A stretch of 59,212 nucleotides of DNA from assembly GCA_003153555.1 (NCBI GenBank), contig PLZS01000071.1:64167-123378 (forward strand), in the 5' to 3' direction. The notes under the pieces were generated by a model. That model saw only the letters and a list, made by a program, of their open reading frames with translations, had not been told where the DNA came from and made no database searches. Below, in pieces: positions 43,431 to 52,118 of the stretch. The position numbers and the translations under genes are program-made. Positions within the stretch are counted from its first letter, which is position 1. Every line of letters starts with the position of its first letter. This stretch comes from Candidatus Melainabacteria bacterium (GTDB lineage Bacteria > Cyanobacteriota > Vampirovibrionia > Obscuribacterales > Obscuribacteraceae).

Positions 43431-44660
43431 TCAAAGGTTGATCGCGCCCTGAGGCTCTCTGATCGCTAAAACCGACCCTGCTGTCACTTCCAAAAATAGG
43501 GCACCTTCGACCCACTCCGGCTTGAAGCCTGTTACATGCGTTGTCGTAATTAATGTTTGCATGTCATTTTTGACCAGCGACATTAATAGTCCCTGCCGAT
43601 TCAGATCGAGCTCAGCAAGCACATCATCAAGTAAGAGAATTGGGGGTTCGCTGAGATTCTCCTGTACTCGTTCCAGTTCTGCCAATTTAAAGGCCAGTAC
43701 AAGGCTCCTTTGCTGTCCCTGGCTGGCAAACTCAACGGCATCAGAGTCGTTTAGACAAAATTTGATATCGTCCCGGTGCGGTCCGCAGAGGGTTTGCTTG
43801 CGAGCGATCTCCTCGTAACGCCTTTCGCGCATCAGGCTGATCAAAGTTTGGGCAATTTCATTTTCCGTTTGGTCGACCAGTTGGTTTGATGCAATCGCCT
43901 CTGTGGGGGCCGGATCTCCTTCATCTTCTTTGGGGTCGCTAGCGCGGAATAAATAGTGCGCTGTCAATTTTTCACGCTGGCCGGAAATGTGTTCTTGATG
44001 TCGCTCGGCTCTTGGAAGTAGCTCGCCCATGAGATGCAATCTGTGTTTGATGATCGTTGCACCAAAACGGGCTGCTTGTTCATCCCAAACTTTGAGCTGA
44101 TCTTGATCTGAAACGGTTACTTTACCCTTCTCGAACAGTAACTTGAGCAGCCGATTTCGCTGGGCAACGCTTTTTTGATATTTTGACAGCGTGTCTTGAT
44201 AGGTTGGACGCAGAGTAATCAAAATATCGTCGATCCACTCGCGCCTAAATTTTGGACCACCACGTAAAAGGTTTAAGTCAGAGCTTTTGAAGCTGACCGT
44301 GACGAGGCGGCCTCGCAAACCTTTCGCTGATCCGATAGTCAATCCGTTTATTTTGATCTGTTTCTCAATGCCTTTAGTGCGCGGTTTGTCTGTCGGTGCC
44401 AGAGCAAATGAAGCTGTCGCTTCAGTGCCCGCACTTTCAAACACCAAGTCGATGCGCATATGATCTGCGCCCTTCCTTATCAAGTCACCGTCTTGCTGAG
44501 CGCGAGTCGACCGGCCAATGGAAATGATTTCAATTGCTTCTAAAAAGTTTGTTTTACCTTGCGCATTCTCACCAATCAGTACATTGCGCGCGTCACTTAA
44601 ATCGACAGACGAGTGCTCATAATTCCTGAAATTGGTGAGCGTGACTTTTTTTACTCGCAC
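43431..44660 (-). CDS. recF: DNA replication and repair protein RecF
   Basis: This SMC-like ATPase loads RecA at gapped DNA. It begins VKKVTLTNFRNYEHS, has Walker A GENAQGKTN (about residues 31-39), the signature region FASQGQQRSLVLAFKLAEL and Walker B ILLLDDVLAELD. At 409 residues it is slightly longer than the typical 360-375; the extra length is a charged insertion near 240-265. GTG start with AGG five bases upstream. It lies 23 bases after ribF in one operon. recF and gyrB are only 3 kb apart but on opposite strands. Confidence 0.95.
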   Translation of the reverse strand: MRVKKVTLTNFRNYEHSSVDLSDARNVLIGENAQGKTNFLEAIEIISIGRSTRAQQDGDLIRKGADHMRIDLVFESAGTEATASFALAPTDKPRTKGIEKQIKINGLTIGSAKGLRGRLVTVSFKSSDLNLLRGGPKFRREWIDDILITLRPTYQDTLSKYQKSVAQRNRLLKLLFEKGKVTVSDQDQLKVWDEQAARFGATIIKHRLHLMGELLPRAERHQEHISGQREKLTAHYLFRASDPKEDEGDPAPTEAIASNQLVDQTENEIAQTLISLMRERRYEEIARKQTLCGPHRDDIKFCLNDSDAVEFASQGQQRSLVLAFKLAELERVQENLSEPPILLLDDVLAELDLNRQGLLMSLVKNDMQTLITTTHVTGFKPEWVEGALFLEVTAGSVLAIREPQGAINL

Positions 44661-44683
44661 AATGACCTGTTGTTTGCATGGTT

Positions 44684-45670
44684 CTAAGCTGGAAGTCGAT
44701 CCTTGGCATTCATCCCGTCATTGGACTGGCGGATCAGATCTCTCGCCACGCCGCAGTCTGCCGCGATTTGTGTGCGTAAAGCATCAACGCTATCGAATTT
44801 TTGTTCAGTCCGCAAATGTGCATTGAAGTCGACTTGAATAATTGAGTTGTACAAATTTTCATCGAAATCCAGAATGTGAACTTCGACGAGCAGCGCTGCA
44901 CCGCCTGCTTCGGTGACGCCTGGTTGGGGTTTAAATGTCGGTCGGTAACCCACGTTGATCACCGAAGGTAACGTTCTGCCGTCTGCCAATCTTGCCGTGC
45001 CGGCGTAGACGCCGCGACCTGGAACGAGTTGATATTCGCAAATTGCCATATTGGCGGTTGGGAAACCGAGTTTTCTGCCTCTGCCTTCCCCACGAATAAC
45101 CTCGCCAATCAATGCGTATGGTCGAGACAAAACGTTTGCAACATCGTTTACGTTGCAATTGACAACCAGGTCTCTGACGCGCGAACTTGATACTTCGTTG
45201 CCATCAACGAACACCATGGGCGCCACATGAACGTTGAAATCAAGCTCTTTTCCAAGCGTATTTAAGAGCGCCGGATCTCCTTCTCTATCCTTGCCGAAAT
45301 GATGGTTATAACCAACAGATATTGATTTGGCGCCCATTGATCCGACGAGGATGTTCTGAACATATTCTCTGGGGCTGAGGCGGCAGAGATCTTCTGTAAA
45401 GGATAGAACCAGAGTAGCTTCAACGCCGAGGCTCTCAAAAAGCTCCAGACGCTGCTCGATGACAGTTAAAAGTAAAGGTGAGAATCCTCTTGTCAGAGCG
45501 CGCGGATGATCTTTGAATGTAACGACGCCAGCTGTGATGCCAAGTCTTTTGGCTTCAGCAACAGCTTTGCCGATGACAACTTGATGTCCGGGATGGACCC
45601 CGTCGAAAAATCCCAGCGCGATCGCGGATTGCTTCAAGAGTCCCGGTGTGGCGGCGTAAAAGGTTTCCAA
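44684..45670 (-). CDS. ribF: Bifunctional riboflavin kinase/FAD synthetase
   Basis: The N-terminal FMN adenylyltransferase half starts with IALGFFDGVHPGHQ, the nucleotidyltransferase HxGH-type motif, and ends with SSRVRDLV. The C-terminal flavokinase half has GEGRGRKLGFPTANM, INVGYRPTF and VEVHILDF. At 328 residues it is full length. Translation starts at a TTG (45670) with AGGAAA upstream. It makes FMN and FAD in the cytosol. The downstream recF is likely co-transcribed. Confidence 0.95.
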   Translation of the reverse strand: METFYAATPGLLKQSAIALGFFDGVHPGHQVVIGKAVAEAKRLGITAGVVTFKDHPRALTRGFSPLLLTVIEQRLELFESLGVEATLVLSFTEDLCRLSPREYVQNILVGSMGAKSISVGYNHHFGKDREGDPALLNTLGKELDFNVHVAPMVFVDGNEVSSSRVRDLVVNCNVNDVANVLSRPYALIGEVIRGEGRGRKLGFPTANMAICEYQLVPGRGVYAGTARLADGRTLPSVINVGYRPTFKPQPGVTEAGGAALLVEVHILDFDENLYNSIIQVDFNAHLRTEQKFDSVDALRTQIAADCGVARDLIRQSNDGMNAKDRLPA

Positions 45671-46017
45671 GGCAATTTCCTGTTGGCTAATGAACGCTCC
45701 ACTTGTGGGCTTCGCGCCCCAGTATTTTAGCCCAGAGATGAAAAGACTGCTTAGACTAGAGTAGTTTCATCTGACAATATTGCGGAAACCAGCCAACGAC
45801 GAGGACAGAGTCGGGTTTTATCATGTGTATTGTGCTAAAATTTGACTTGGAGTTTTACTGTCAAATGAGGGGCAATTGCCTTTCCCTGTCCGACTTTTAA
45901 AACAAGTTCACGAGTCTCTATTCCAAGTTCTGTCGATCCGTCGAACTGTGGAGATGGAGATGAGTTGGGCACTCCACGGACAGCAAACCTCGGACAAATT
46001 CTAATTGGGTGTCATAA
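45671..46017. other. Divergent control region of ribF and gyrB
   Basis: These 347 bases separate the start codons of ribF (minus) and gyrB (plus). They hold the gyrB promoter candidate and dyad listed separately. For ribF a TAAAAT (minus, 45727-45732) lies about 57 bases upstream, without a clear -35. No open frame or RNA gene is evident. Confidence 0.55.
45833..45866 (+). promoter_or_regulatory. gyrB extended -10 promoter with overlapping dyad
   Basis: TG-C-TAAAAT at 45833-45841 fits an extended -10 box, about 180 bases before gyrB. The dyad ATTTGAC-N13-GTCAAAT (45840-45866) begins at the end of this box and spans the expected transcription start, the usual place for a repressor operator. 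The binding factor is unknown. Confidence 0.42.
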
Positions 46018-48111
46018 ATGCCGAACAAAGAACCATCAGCAGGTACTTCACTAGTGACTGAAGAAAATTCAGAGAAAGAAGTCGTTTCAGAAAAGGTGGT
46101 AAAACCAGTGCCGCCGCAGCGTCCCTTAACGGAAAATGCTGCGGATTATAACGCCGACACGATCGACGTTCTCGAGGGGCTCGAGGCTGTCCGAAAGCGT
46201 CCCGGCATGTACATCGGTAGTACAGGTCCAAGAGGTTTACATCATCTTGTTTGGGAGATCGTCGACAATTCCGTAGACGAAGCGTTGGCCGGATATTGCA
46301 AGGCAATTGAAGTCACGATCAATAAAGACAGTTCTGTAACAGTTCAAGACGACGGTCGCGGCATTCCCACAGGTATTGTGGAAAAGTCCGGTAAGAGTGG
46401 CGTTGAGACCGTATTTACGATACTGCACGCGGGCGGTAAGTTTGGCGGTGGCGGATATAAGGTATCTGGCGGACTGCATGGCGTAGGCGCTTCGGTCGTG
46501 AACGCATTGTCAGAAAGATTGGAAGCGGAAATTCATCGTGATGGAAAAGCTTACAAACAGGCTTACAACCGAGGCGAGCCGGACGGCGGTTTGGAAGTAA
46601 TCGGTGCCTCCGATCAGCGCGGCACGAAAGTGACATTTTGGCCTGATGATGAGATATTTCACGATGTGAACGAAGATAACGAAGTCGTCAAAATTGTTGT
46701 CGAATGGGACGTGATTATTACTCGCTTACGCGAGATGGCCTTCCTTAACAAAGGCTTGAAGATAGTCGTCACCGATCTGCGTGCTCAAGATCTGACTCAG
46801 ACTTTTCATTATGAAGGTGGCATTGCCAGCTACGTCGAGTATTTAAATGACACTCGAGATGCGATCCACAAGCCACCGATATATTTCGAATTGGAGCGTG
46901 ACAACATCGTTGTTGAATGCGCATTGCAGTGGACCACCACATATGCCGAGTCTATCTATACCTTTGTCAACAACATTAAAACCGGGGATGGTGGCACTCA
47001 TTTAACTGGTTTCAGAAATGCCTTAACCCGCATCATCAACGACTATGCGCGCAAGACGAATTTGATCAAAGATGCCGATGCCAATTTCACCGGTGAAGAC
47101 GCTCGAGAAGGATTGACAGCAATCATCAGCGTCAAGGTTCCGGAACCGCAATTCGAAGGACAGACGAAGGAACGCCTCGGTAACCGAGAGGTTCAAGGTG
47201 TTACTCAATCTGTTGTATCCGAACGATTATCTGATTGGCTAGAACTGAATCCAAAACCGGCTAAAGAAGTGATTCAAAAAGCCTTGCAAGCCCGCTTGGC
47301 TCGTGAGGCCGCTCAGAATGCCAAGAAACTAATTCGCCGCCAATCTGTCTTGGAAAATTCATCGTTACCTGGAAAGTTGTCCGATTGCTCAGACCGAGAT
47401 CCCGGAAAATGCGAAATCTATCTTGTTGAGGGTGACTCCGCCGGTGGTAGCGCCAAGGTTGGACGGGATCGACATTTTCAAGCAATCTTGCCCTTGCGCG
47501 GAAAGATTTTGAATGTCGAAAGAGTTCAGCCCGGTCGCATTTACGAGAACACTGAAATTCAAGCGATGATTCAAGCTCTTGGTCTTCACGTCAAAGAAGA
47601 CGATGAAGAAACTGGTGGCAAGAGCACCGGCTTGCTGCGTCCAAATGCGGAAAATCTCGATTTAAGCAAACTTCGTTATCACAAAGTGATCATCATGACC
47701 GATGCCGATGTTGATGGCAGCCACATCCGTACGTTGTTGCTGACATTCTTCTTTAGGTACGCACGACCACTTGTTAACAACGGCTACGTCTACATTGCTC
47801 AACCACCCTTGTTTAAAGTGTCAAAAGGCAAACGAGTCGAGTATTGCTACAACGAGCATAAGTTAGAAGCTATGCTGGCTGAAATGGGCGATAAAGCCGA
47901 AATCCAACGATACAAAGGTCTTGGCGAGATGCAAGCGGAACAGTTGTGGGAAACGACAATGAATCCAGAAACTCGCACGCTCAGACAGGTGACCGTAAAC
48001 GATGCATCCGAAGCCGATCACATGGTTGATTTGCTGATGGGAGAAGCAGTTGGGCCGCGCAAGGACTTCATTATGAATCACGCACACGAAGTTCAAAATC
48101 TGGACGTTTAG
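46018..48111 (+). CDS. gyrB: DNA gyrase subunit B
   Basis: ATPase subunit of DNA gyrase. After about 40 poorly conserved acidic/basic residues it has [46 protein letters not shown] and [14 protein letters not shown] of the GHKL ATPase, and then the TOPRIM region [31 protein letters not shown] (in parts) and [19 protein letters not shown]. The C-terminal [10 protein letters not shown] is conserved. At 697 residues it is the long N-extension version without a large insertion. The N-terminal extension is unusual. ATG at 46018. Confidence 0.97.
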   Translation: MPNKEPSAGTSLVTEENSEKEVVSEKVVKPVPPQRPLTENAADYNADTIDVLEGLEAVRKRPGMYIGSTGPRGLHHLVWEIVDNSVDEALAGYCKAIEVTINKDSSVTVQDDGRGIPTGIVEKSGKSGVETVFTILHAGGKFGGGGYKVSGGLHGVGASVVNALSERLEAEIHRDGKAYKQAYNRGEPDGGLEVIGASDQRGTKVTFWPDDEIFHDVNEDNEVVKIVVEWDVIITRLREMAFLNKGLKIVVTDLRAQDLTQTFHYEGGIASYVEYLNDTRDAIHKPPIYFELERDNIVVECALQWTTTYAESIYTFVNNIKTGDGGTHLTGFRNALTRIINDYARKTNLIKDADANFTGEDAREGLTAIISVKVPEPQFEGQTKERLGNREVQGVTQSVVSERLSDWLELNPKPAKEVIQKALQARLAREAAQNAKKLIRRQSVLENSSLPGKLSDCSDRDPGKCEIYLVEGDSAGGSAKVGRDRHFQAILPLRGKILNVERVQPGRIYENTEIQAMIQALGLHVKEDDEETGGKSTGLLRPNAENLDLSKLRYHKVIIMTDADVDGSHIRTLLLTFFFRYARPLVNNGYVYIAQPPLFKVSKGKRVEYCYNEHKLEAMLAEMGDKAEIQRYKGLGEMQAEQLWETTMNPETRTLRQVTVNDASEADHMVDLLMGEAVGPRKDFIMNHAHEVQNLDV

Positions 48112-48119
48112 GATTTGAT

Positions 48120-48776
48120 GTGATCAACGTAGCTAACGTCCTCACGGTTGGCAGAGTCGTACTGGCGCTGGTAACCTTGAGTTTGCTCTTCAATGAAGGA
48201 GAGCAATGTCGCTGGGCTGCTTTCGGTCTTACAATCATCGTAATCTGGGCCGATGGTTTGGATGGATATTTTGCCAGGAAGTTGAATCAAACCTCTAAGT
48301 TGGGAGGTGTGCTCGACATTGCAGGTGACCGAGCCGTTGAACTTTGTTATTGGGTTGTCTTTGCGGCTCTTGCCTGGATCCCCATTTGGATTCCGCTGCT
48401 ATTTATTGTGCGCGGCACGTTTGTAGATGCTATGCGCAGTCACGCTGCCGAAGATGGCTTCACCGCATTTGGTGCGAAAACAATGATGCAAAGCAAGATC
48501 GGTAAATTTCTCGTCGCCTCAAACTTTAGTCGCTTCAGTTACGCAATTTCCAAAGCAGTGGCATTTTGTTTACTGATCGGGGCTCACACCAATGCCTGGA
48601 AAGATAGTCCCCTTCCCGCTGTTGCAATGTTTTGCGTCTATTTCGCTGCGGCATTCTGTGTTGTGCGAGGATTACCGGTATTTTTCGAAGGCGACAATAT
48701 TTTCATTTTCAAACCGAGTGCAAGCAAACAAGCAAACGAAAAATCCGCAATGGACAAATCAGCTAAAAAGAAATAG
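48120..48776 (+). CDS. CDP-alcohol phosphatidyltransferase
   Basis: The 218-residue membrane enzyme has the CDP-alcohol motif ADGLDGYFARKLNQTSKLGG with VLDIAGDR completing the four Asp residues, near residues 40-70. About five membrane spans surround it. It transfers a phosphatidyl group from CDP-diacylglycerol or a similar CDP-alcohol to an acceptor; phosphatidylglycerophosphate synthase is the likeliest, but the acceptor is not readable. A GTG start lies eight bases after the gyrB stop, so the two are co-transcribed. The Lys-rich end is cytoplasmic. Confidence 0.9.
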   Translation: MINVANVLTVGRVVLALVTLSLLFNEGEQCRWAAFGLTIIVIWADGLDGYFARKLNQTSKLGGVLDIAGDRAVELCYWVVFAALAWIPIWIPLLFIVRGTFVDAMRSHAAEDGFTAFGAKTMMQSKIGKFLVASNFSRFSYAISKAVAFCLLIGAHTNAWKDSPLPAVAMFCVYFAAAFCVVRGLPVFFEGDNIFIFKPSASKQANEKSAMDKSAKKK

Positions 48777-48983
48777 CCAGTCGGCGATGCGTGTTATTGG
48801 CTGCGAAAGTTAAATAGTTTGCCAGGCGTGCTCTGTAAAACAACGAATTTTTGATTCGAATACTATGGGCATTCTACGTACTGCGCCCGGCTGACGGTAA
48901 CAACTCGGTAACGTTGCCTTGGCAATCTAGTCGGAGATAGCACTGATGCTCAATCTCGGTTGATCGTTTATAGGGGAATTAAC

Positions 48984-49874
48984 ATGTCTCAAGGTCCACA
49001 TAAAGAGCTTGAAGCAACGGTCGTAAAACCAGCTGCCGAACAACCCACTCAGCCGAATTGGAATGTGCAGCATAAAGAAGTTTTGGATCATATTCGCCAG
49101 GAGCGTGTGCCGCAGGCAGAAGTTAAAGCAGTCGCACAGGTGCAAACGCCACCACAACAGGTACAGCATCGTACTGAGGTGCATCCTCCAGTTGCTCAGG
49201 CGCAAGGGCAAACGCCGCCGCATCGTATCGAGGTACATCCTCCAGTTGCTCAGGTGCCGCCTCAGCATCCAGTGGAGGTGCGTCCTCTAGTTGCTCAGAC
49301 GCAGCCTCAAGTTCGTCATGACGGAACTTCGCAGCCAATCGCATCTGCAAACAATCAAAACAAGCATCTATATGGAGGTCTGGCTGGCGGCGCTTTACTC
49401 GGAGGAGGGGCGGCGTACTATGCAAATCGGGACTCTTACGGATATGGCTATGGTCGGGATTACGACAGCGGTTTGAACCTGAATCTAGGACCAGTCGATC
49501 AGTACAGCCAATACGGACAATACGATCAATATGCTCTGTACAATAACGCCACTAGTTACAACGACCAATATTTGAATGGCAATCAATATTCCGACAACGG
49601 ACAATATTATGATCCAGATAATGGTGGCAATGATTACATCAATGGTGGCACCACTTACGGCGGAACCCGATTTGATAACGGCTTTGTCAGTCGGCCAATT
49701 TATGCATCGACGGATGTAGACGGATATCCGCCGCCATATGGGTACGACCGCAGAAATAGTTTCGGTGACAATCCTATCGCCGCTGTGCCTGCGCTCTTCG
49801 GTAATCTGATCGGAGGGATTCTGGGCAACCTGACCAATCCGCACCACCGACGGTATGATAACGACGATATTTGA
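48984..49874 (+). CDS. Low-complexity protein with glycine-zipper and Gln/Tyr/Asn-rich region
   Basis: From the ATG at 48984 (GGGGA six bases upstream) the product has 296 residues. Residues about 25-105 hold three imperfect EVHPPVAQ-type repeats rich in Pro/Gln/Val. A glycine zipper (GGLAGGALLGGGAAYYA) near 130-146 could insert in a membrane. Residues about 160-220 are rich in Gln, Tyr, Asn and Asp (DQYSQYGQYDQY), prion-like in composition, and the end has FGNLIGGILGNL. I recognise no family. An envelope or adhesive role is possible. The reverse frame is also open because of biased composition. Confidence 0.6.
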   Translation: MSQGPHKELEATVVKPAAEQPTQPNWNVQHKEVLDHIRQERVPQAEVKAVAQVQTPPQQVQHRTEVHPPVAQAQGQTPPHRIEVHPPVAQVPPQHPVEVRPLVAQTQPQVRHDGTSQPIASANNQNKHLYGGLAGGALLGGGAAYYANRDSYGYGYGRDYDSGLNLNLGPVDQYSQYGQYDQYALYNNATSYNDQYLNGNQYSDNGQYYDPDNGGNDYINGGTTYGGTRFDNGFVSRPIYASTDVDGYPPPYGYDRRNSFGDNPIAAVPALFGNLIGGILGNLTNPHHRRYDNDDI

Positions 49875-49920
49875 TGGGAAAAAGGAAAGACGCATTCAAC
49901 CCCGTTCGAATGCATCTAAT

Positions 49921-49987
49921 TGCTCGCAGGACCGGTGCTGCCCGCGGTGGAATGCATCCCTGCTCTCCCTCACTTGAGTACCTGCGT
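49921..49987. repeat. 67-bp direct repeat, copy 1
   Basis: It matches 50719-50785 at 63 of 67 positions in the same orientation, 798 bases away. Near its ends are inverted arms CGCAGG (49925-49930) and CCTGCG (49981-49986). Copies bracket the DUF1877-like gene. A 28-codon open frame (49910-49996) runs through it. Confidence 0.8.
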
Positions 49988-50073
49988 CTTATATGAGTTT
50001 TGACGTGCACGGAAAATCAATGTTCCAAGCGCAATACTTTTGCATCCACCAAAAAGCAATTTTTGCTGTCTTC

Positions 50074-50568
50074 TTAATATGGAATTAAAACCACCAGCGT
50101 CTCGTCTTGTGACGAACCAAGGTCATCGCGTAAATCATCAAACATTTGGTAATACTCTTCAAATCCTTGATCCACATAAGTTTCGACGTATTCCAATCCC
50201 AGCAACTCAAAGTATTCGCTAATTACCGGAGCGAAAGTCGGATCTTCTCTCGGATCTACACCTTGAACTTTCTGTTTGAGCGCATTTTGTGCAACTGGGT
50301 CTAAAATCCAGTGAACATATTCGCACTCATGAACCAGCTGCCCCCCAAGCGCCGAGCCAAAAGTCGGCAGCTTAAATCGTTTTGTCATCCACTCACTGAG
50401 TCCGCTAAGAACCCAACTATCGGTTGTGCCGCCCCAAATTCTTTCGAGTCCTTCTTCACCGTGAAAACGCTCAAATAGTGCAGATACTTCTTCTGGCGAG
50501 TCCCAGTTGAATTTGCGCAGTTCTCTAAGAGAGCTTGGGCTTGCAAAGAATGCTATGTAATCTGACAT
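50074..50568 (-). CDS. DUF1877-like protein of unknown function
   Basis: The 164-residue cytosolic protein starts at the ATG at 50568 (MSDYIAFFASPSSL). It has the acidic, aromatic layout of DUF1877 proteins: an early helix, the RIWGGTTDSWVLSG segment in the place of the KAWHGIHFLLTG region, HECEYVHWILDP and an end DDLRDDLGSSQDETLVVLIPY resembling their YFEELRxFYxxA.. LIY end. The match is by eye and distant. Unlike its neighbours it is a single gene between two 67-bp direct repeats. Function of the family is unknown. Confidence 0.55.
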   Translation of the reverse strand: MSDYIAFFASPSSLRELRKFNWDSPEEVSALFERFHGEEGLERIWGGTTDSWVLSGLSEWMTKRFKLPTFGSALGGQLVHECEYVHWILDPVAQNALKQKVQGVDPREDPTFAPVISEYFELLGLEYVETYVDQGFEEYYQMFDDLRDDLGSSQDETLVVLIPY

Positions 50569-50599
50569 GGGCTTTTCCAAGACGGTGCCCAATTATATA

Positions 50600-50665
50600 A
50601 GTCGGGCAGCTTTGCTGCACAGACTATCCTCAGATAAGTCGGGCAGTAAACTGCGGCCGCTCAAT
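50600..50665. repeat. Paired ATAAGTCGGGCAG repeats with mini-hairpins
   Basis: ATAAGTCGGGCAG occurs at about 50598-50610 and 50634-50646. The first continues into the hairpin GCAGC-TTT-GCTGC, the second into GCAGTAAACTGC and a GCGGCCGC palindrome. These resemble the hairpins ahead of hfq. They lie upstream of the DUF1877-like gene. Confidence 0.4.
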
Positions 50666-50678
50666 TCGTATGCGATTG

Positions 50679-50710
50679 AAAAGAAAAAGCGCCTGCAAAA
50701 CAAGCGCTTT
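50679..50710 (-). terminator. Rho-independent terminator, minus strand
   Basis: AAAGCGC (50686-50692) pairs with GCGCTTT (50704-50710), and on the minus strand the stem is followed by a T-rich tail (TTCTTTTC). It lies about 290 bases past the heptosyltransferase stop, behind the two tandem hairpins, and would insulate the DUF1877-like gene from the operon. Confidence 0.6.
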
Positions 50711-50718
50711 CTTAAAAA

Positions 50719-50785
50719 TGCTCGCAGGACCGGTGCTGCCCGCGGTTGGATGCATCCCTGCTTCCCCTCACTTGAGTACCTGCGT
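50719..50785. repeat. 67-bp direct repeat, copy 2
   Basis: Second copy of the repeat at 49921-49987, with the same CGCAGG (50723-50728) and CCTGCG (50779-50784) arms. The rest of the 428-base gap 50569-50996 holds the terminators and mini-hairpins listed separately and no convincing gene. Confidence 0.8.
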
Positions 50786-50907
50786 TACGCTCTAGTTGAC
50801 GGCTTCGAAAAAATTTTGTTCCGTCGTCTGCTGAAAGGGCGGTGAAACTCCTGCCCTCGTTATTTCTATACGCGAGCCTCGCCAAGATTACGAGGAATTT
50901 TTGAATT

Positions 50908-50963
50908 CAACCGATGACGGTTGAGTTTTGGGAGAATTTTAGAAAACCAACCGATGACGGTTG
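50908..50963 (-). terminator. Tandem CAACCG/CGGTTG hairpins after the lipid A/core operon
   Basis: Two perfect 6-bp hairpins with ATGA/TCAT loops lie at 50908-50923 and 50948-50963, 40 bases apart, 34-89 bases past the heptosyltransferase stop. The first met by the polymerase is followed by GTTTTC, the second by AATTC. They belong to the same family as those at 14.6 and 43.4 kb. Confidence 0.6.
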
Positions 50964-50996
50964 AGTTTTGAAGAGAGCCTCTTATTTTATGGAAAT

Positions 50997-52118
50997 TCAG
51001 TTTGAGTCAGCCGTGGGTGAGCAAAACTCGCCCTGCAGGGACTGGATATTTCCGGGAGTAAAGTTTATTCGGGATTGAAAAACAGCCATGCACGCGTCAG
51101 CCAGTTTGCTCGGGCTAAACTCGGTCAAACATTCGCGGTTGGCACAAGTTTTATTGTAGTTGCATGGGCGGCAGGGCAATTCCGCATTGTAAAGGGCTAA
51201 GTGACTGTCACCATAGGGTCTCCACCGTTCAGGATCTGTAGGCCCGAACAAGGCAATAGTTGGCACTCCAACTGCTGCCGAAAGATGAGCCGGTCCCGAG
51301 TCCACGCATAGAGCCACATTCATGCGTCTGTACAGTGCCATACTTTGACGCAAGGAAAGCTTTCCGGCGAGGTTAATGCCTTGAATGCCGGTCAACAGTT
51401 GCAGCTCTTCATAGAGTAAATAGTCTTGTTCCGCGCCCGTGAAGAAGAAATCACAGTTCAACTGTGGTGCCAAAATCTTTAAAACTTCGGCCCATCGCTC
51501 GAGTGGATACATTTTATCGGGATGCGCAGCTGCCGCATGAATGAGAACCTTGGTTTTTCCATTTGCTAGCTGAGGAACAATGTCCCTTATCTGGCCATCC
51601 TCATCGTCGCTAATCCAAGCTTCCAAAAAGCGATCTTGAATAGGCAAATTTGCTCCTGTAAGCACCTCAAGTGTGGAATCAACCTCATGAATGTTTTTAT
51701 GCCAGGGAATTGACCGCGTTAAGAGAATTTGTCGACCTTCAGTTGCGTAACCAACCCGATGCTTTGCCCCGATCAGGAGCGCCAGCACTGCTGATGACCA
51801 GGAGCGTTTGAGCACAAACACGAGATCATATTTCTGCTGCCGCAGTGTTTTGACGTAAGACCAAAAACTCTTCTTCTCGCCTTTGCCTTGATCATATTTG
51901 TGGAAGCGTGTGGTATCAAATGTGATGAAGTTGTTGACGTATGGGCATCCTTCTAAGACTTCGCCACTTTGCGGACCAACTAGCACGTCTATTTGAGCAT
52001 CTGGAAATGAATGCCGAAGATTCCGCAAAAAGGGAACGGTCAAAATAGTATCACCGATGAAGCGGTAACGAATCACGAGGATACGTTTGCTGTCGAGCAA
52101 GGCTGGTCTGATGCTCAT
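50997..52118 (-). CDS. Family 9 glycosyltransferase (ADP-heptose:LPS heptosyltransferase-like)
   Basis: This cytoplasmic enzyme of 373 residues has the GT9 start RILVIRYRFIGDTILTVPFLRNLR, a central LIHAAAAHPDKMYPLERWAEVL and the nucleotide-binding CVDSGPAHLSAAVGVPTIALFGPTDPERWRPYG (in parts), as well as the heptosyltransferase II-like Cys cluster CRPCNYNKTCANRECL. It adds a sugar, probably heptose, to the inner core of lipopolysaccharide. Its start overlaps lpxK by four bases (ATGA). Whether the donor is ADP-heptose is not shown by sequence, and no heptose synthesis genes are in the window. Confidence 0.87.
   Translation of the reverse strand: MSIRPALLDSKRILVIRYRFIGDTILTVPFLRNLRHSFPDAQIDVLVGPQSGEVLEGCPYVNNFITFDTTRFHKYDQGKGEKKSFWSYVKTLRQQKYDLVFVLKRSWSSAVLALLIGAKHRVGYATEGRQILLTRSIPWHKNIHEVDSTLEVLTGANLPIQDRFLEAWISDDEDGQIRDIVPQLANGKTKVLIHAAAAHPDKMYPLERWAEVLKILAPQLNCDFFFTGAEQDYLLYEELQLLTGIQGINLAGKLSLRQSMALYRRMNVALCVDSGPAHLSAAVGVPTIALFGPTDPERWRPYGDSHLALYNAELPCRPCNYNKTCANRECLTEFSPSKLADACMAVFQSRINFTPGNIQSLQGEFCSPTADSN

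Noticed and set aside
45671..46017. Replication origin next to recF and gyrB
   Set aside because: No dnaA or dnaN and no cluster of DnaA boxes or AT-rich block was seen here.
49123..49895. Open frames antisense to the Gln/Tyr-rich protein
   Set aside because: They mirror the biased codon composition of the plus-strand gene, which has the ribosome site.
49910..49996. 28-codon open frame through repeat copy 1
   Set aside because: The equivalent frame in copy 2 differs at the changed positions in ways that alter residues, so there is no sign of selection on the peptide.
50567..50845. 92-codon plus-strand open frame between DUF1877-like gene and the heptosyltransferase
   Set aside because: It runs through mini-hairpins, a terminator and the 67-bp repeat; nothing protein-like beyond the repeat.
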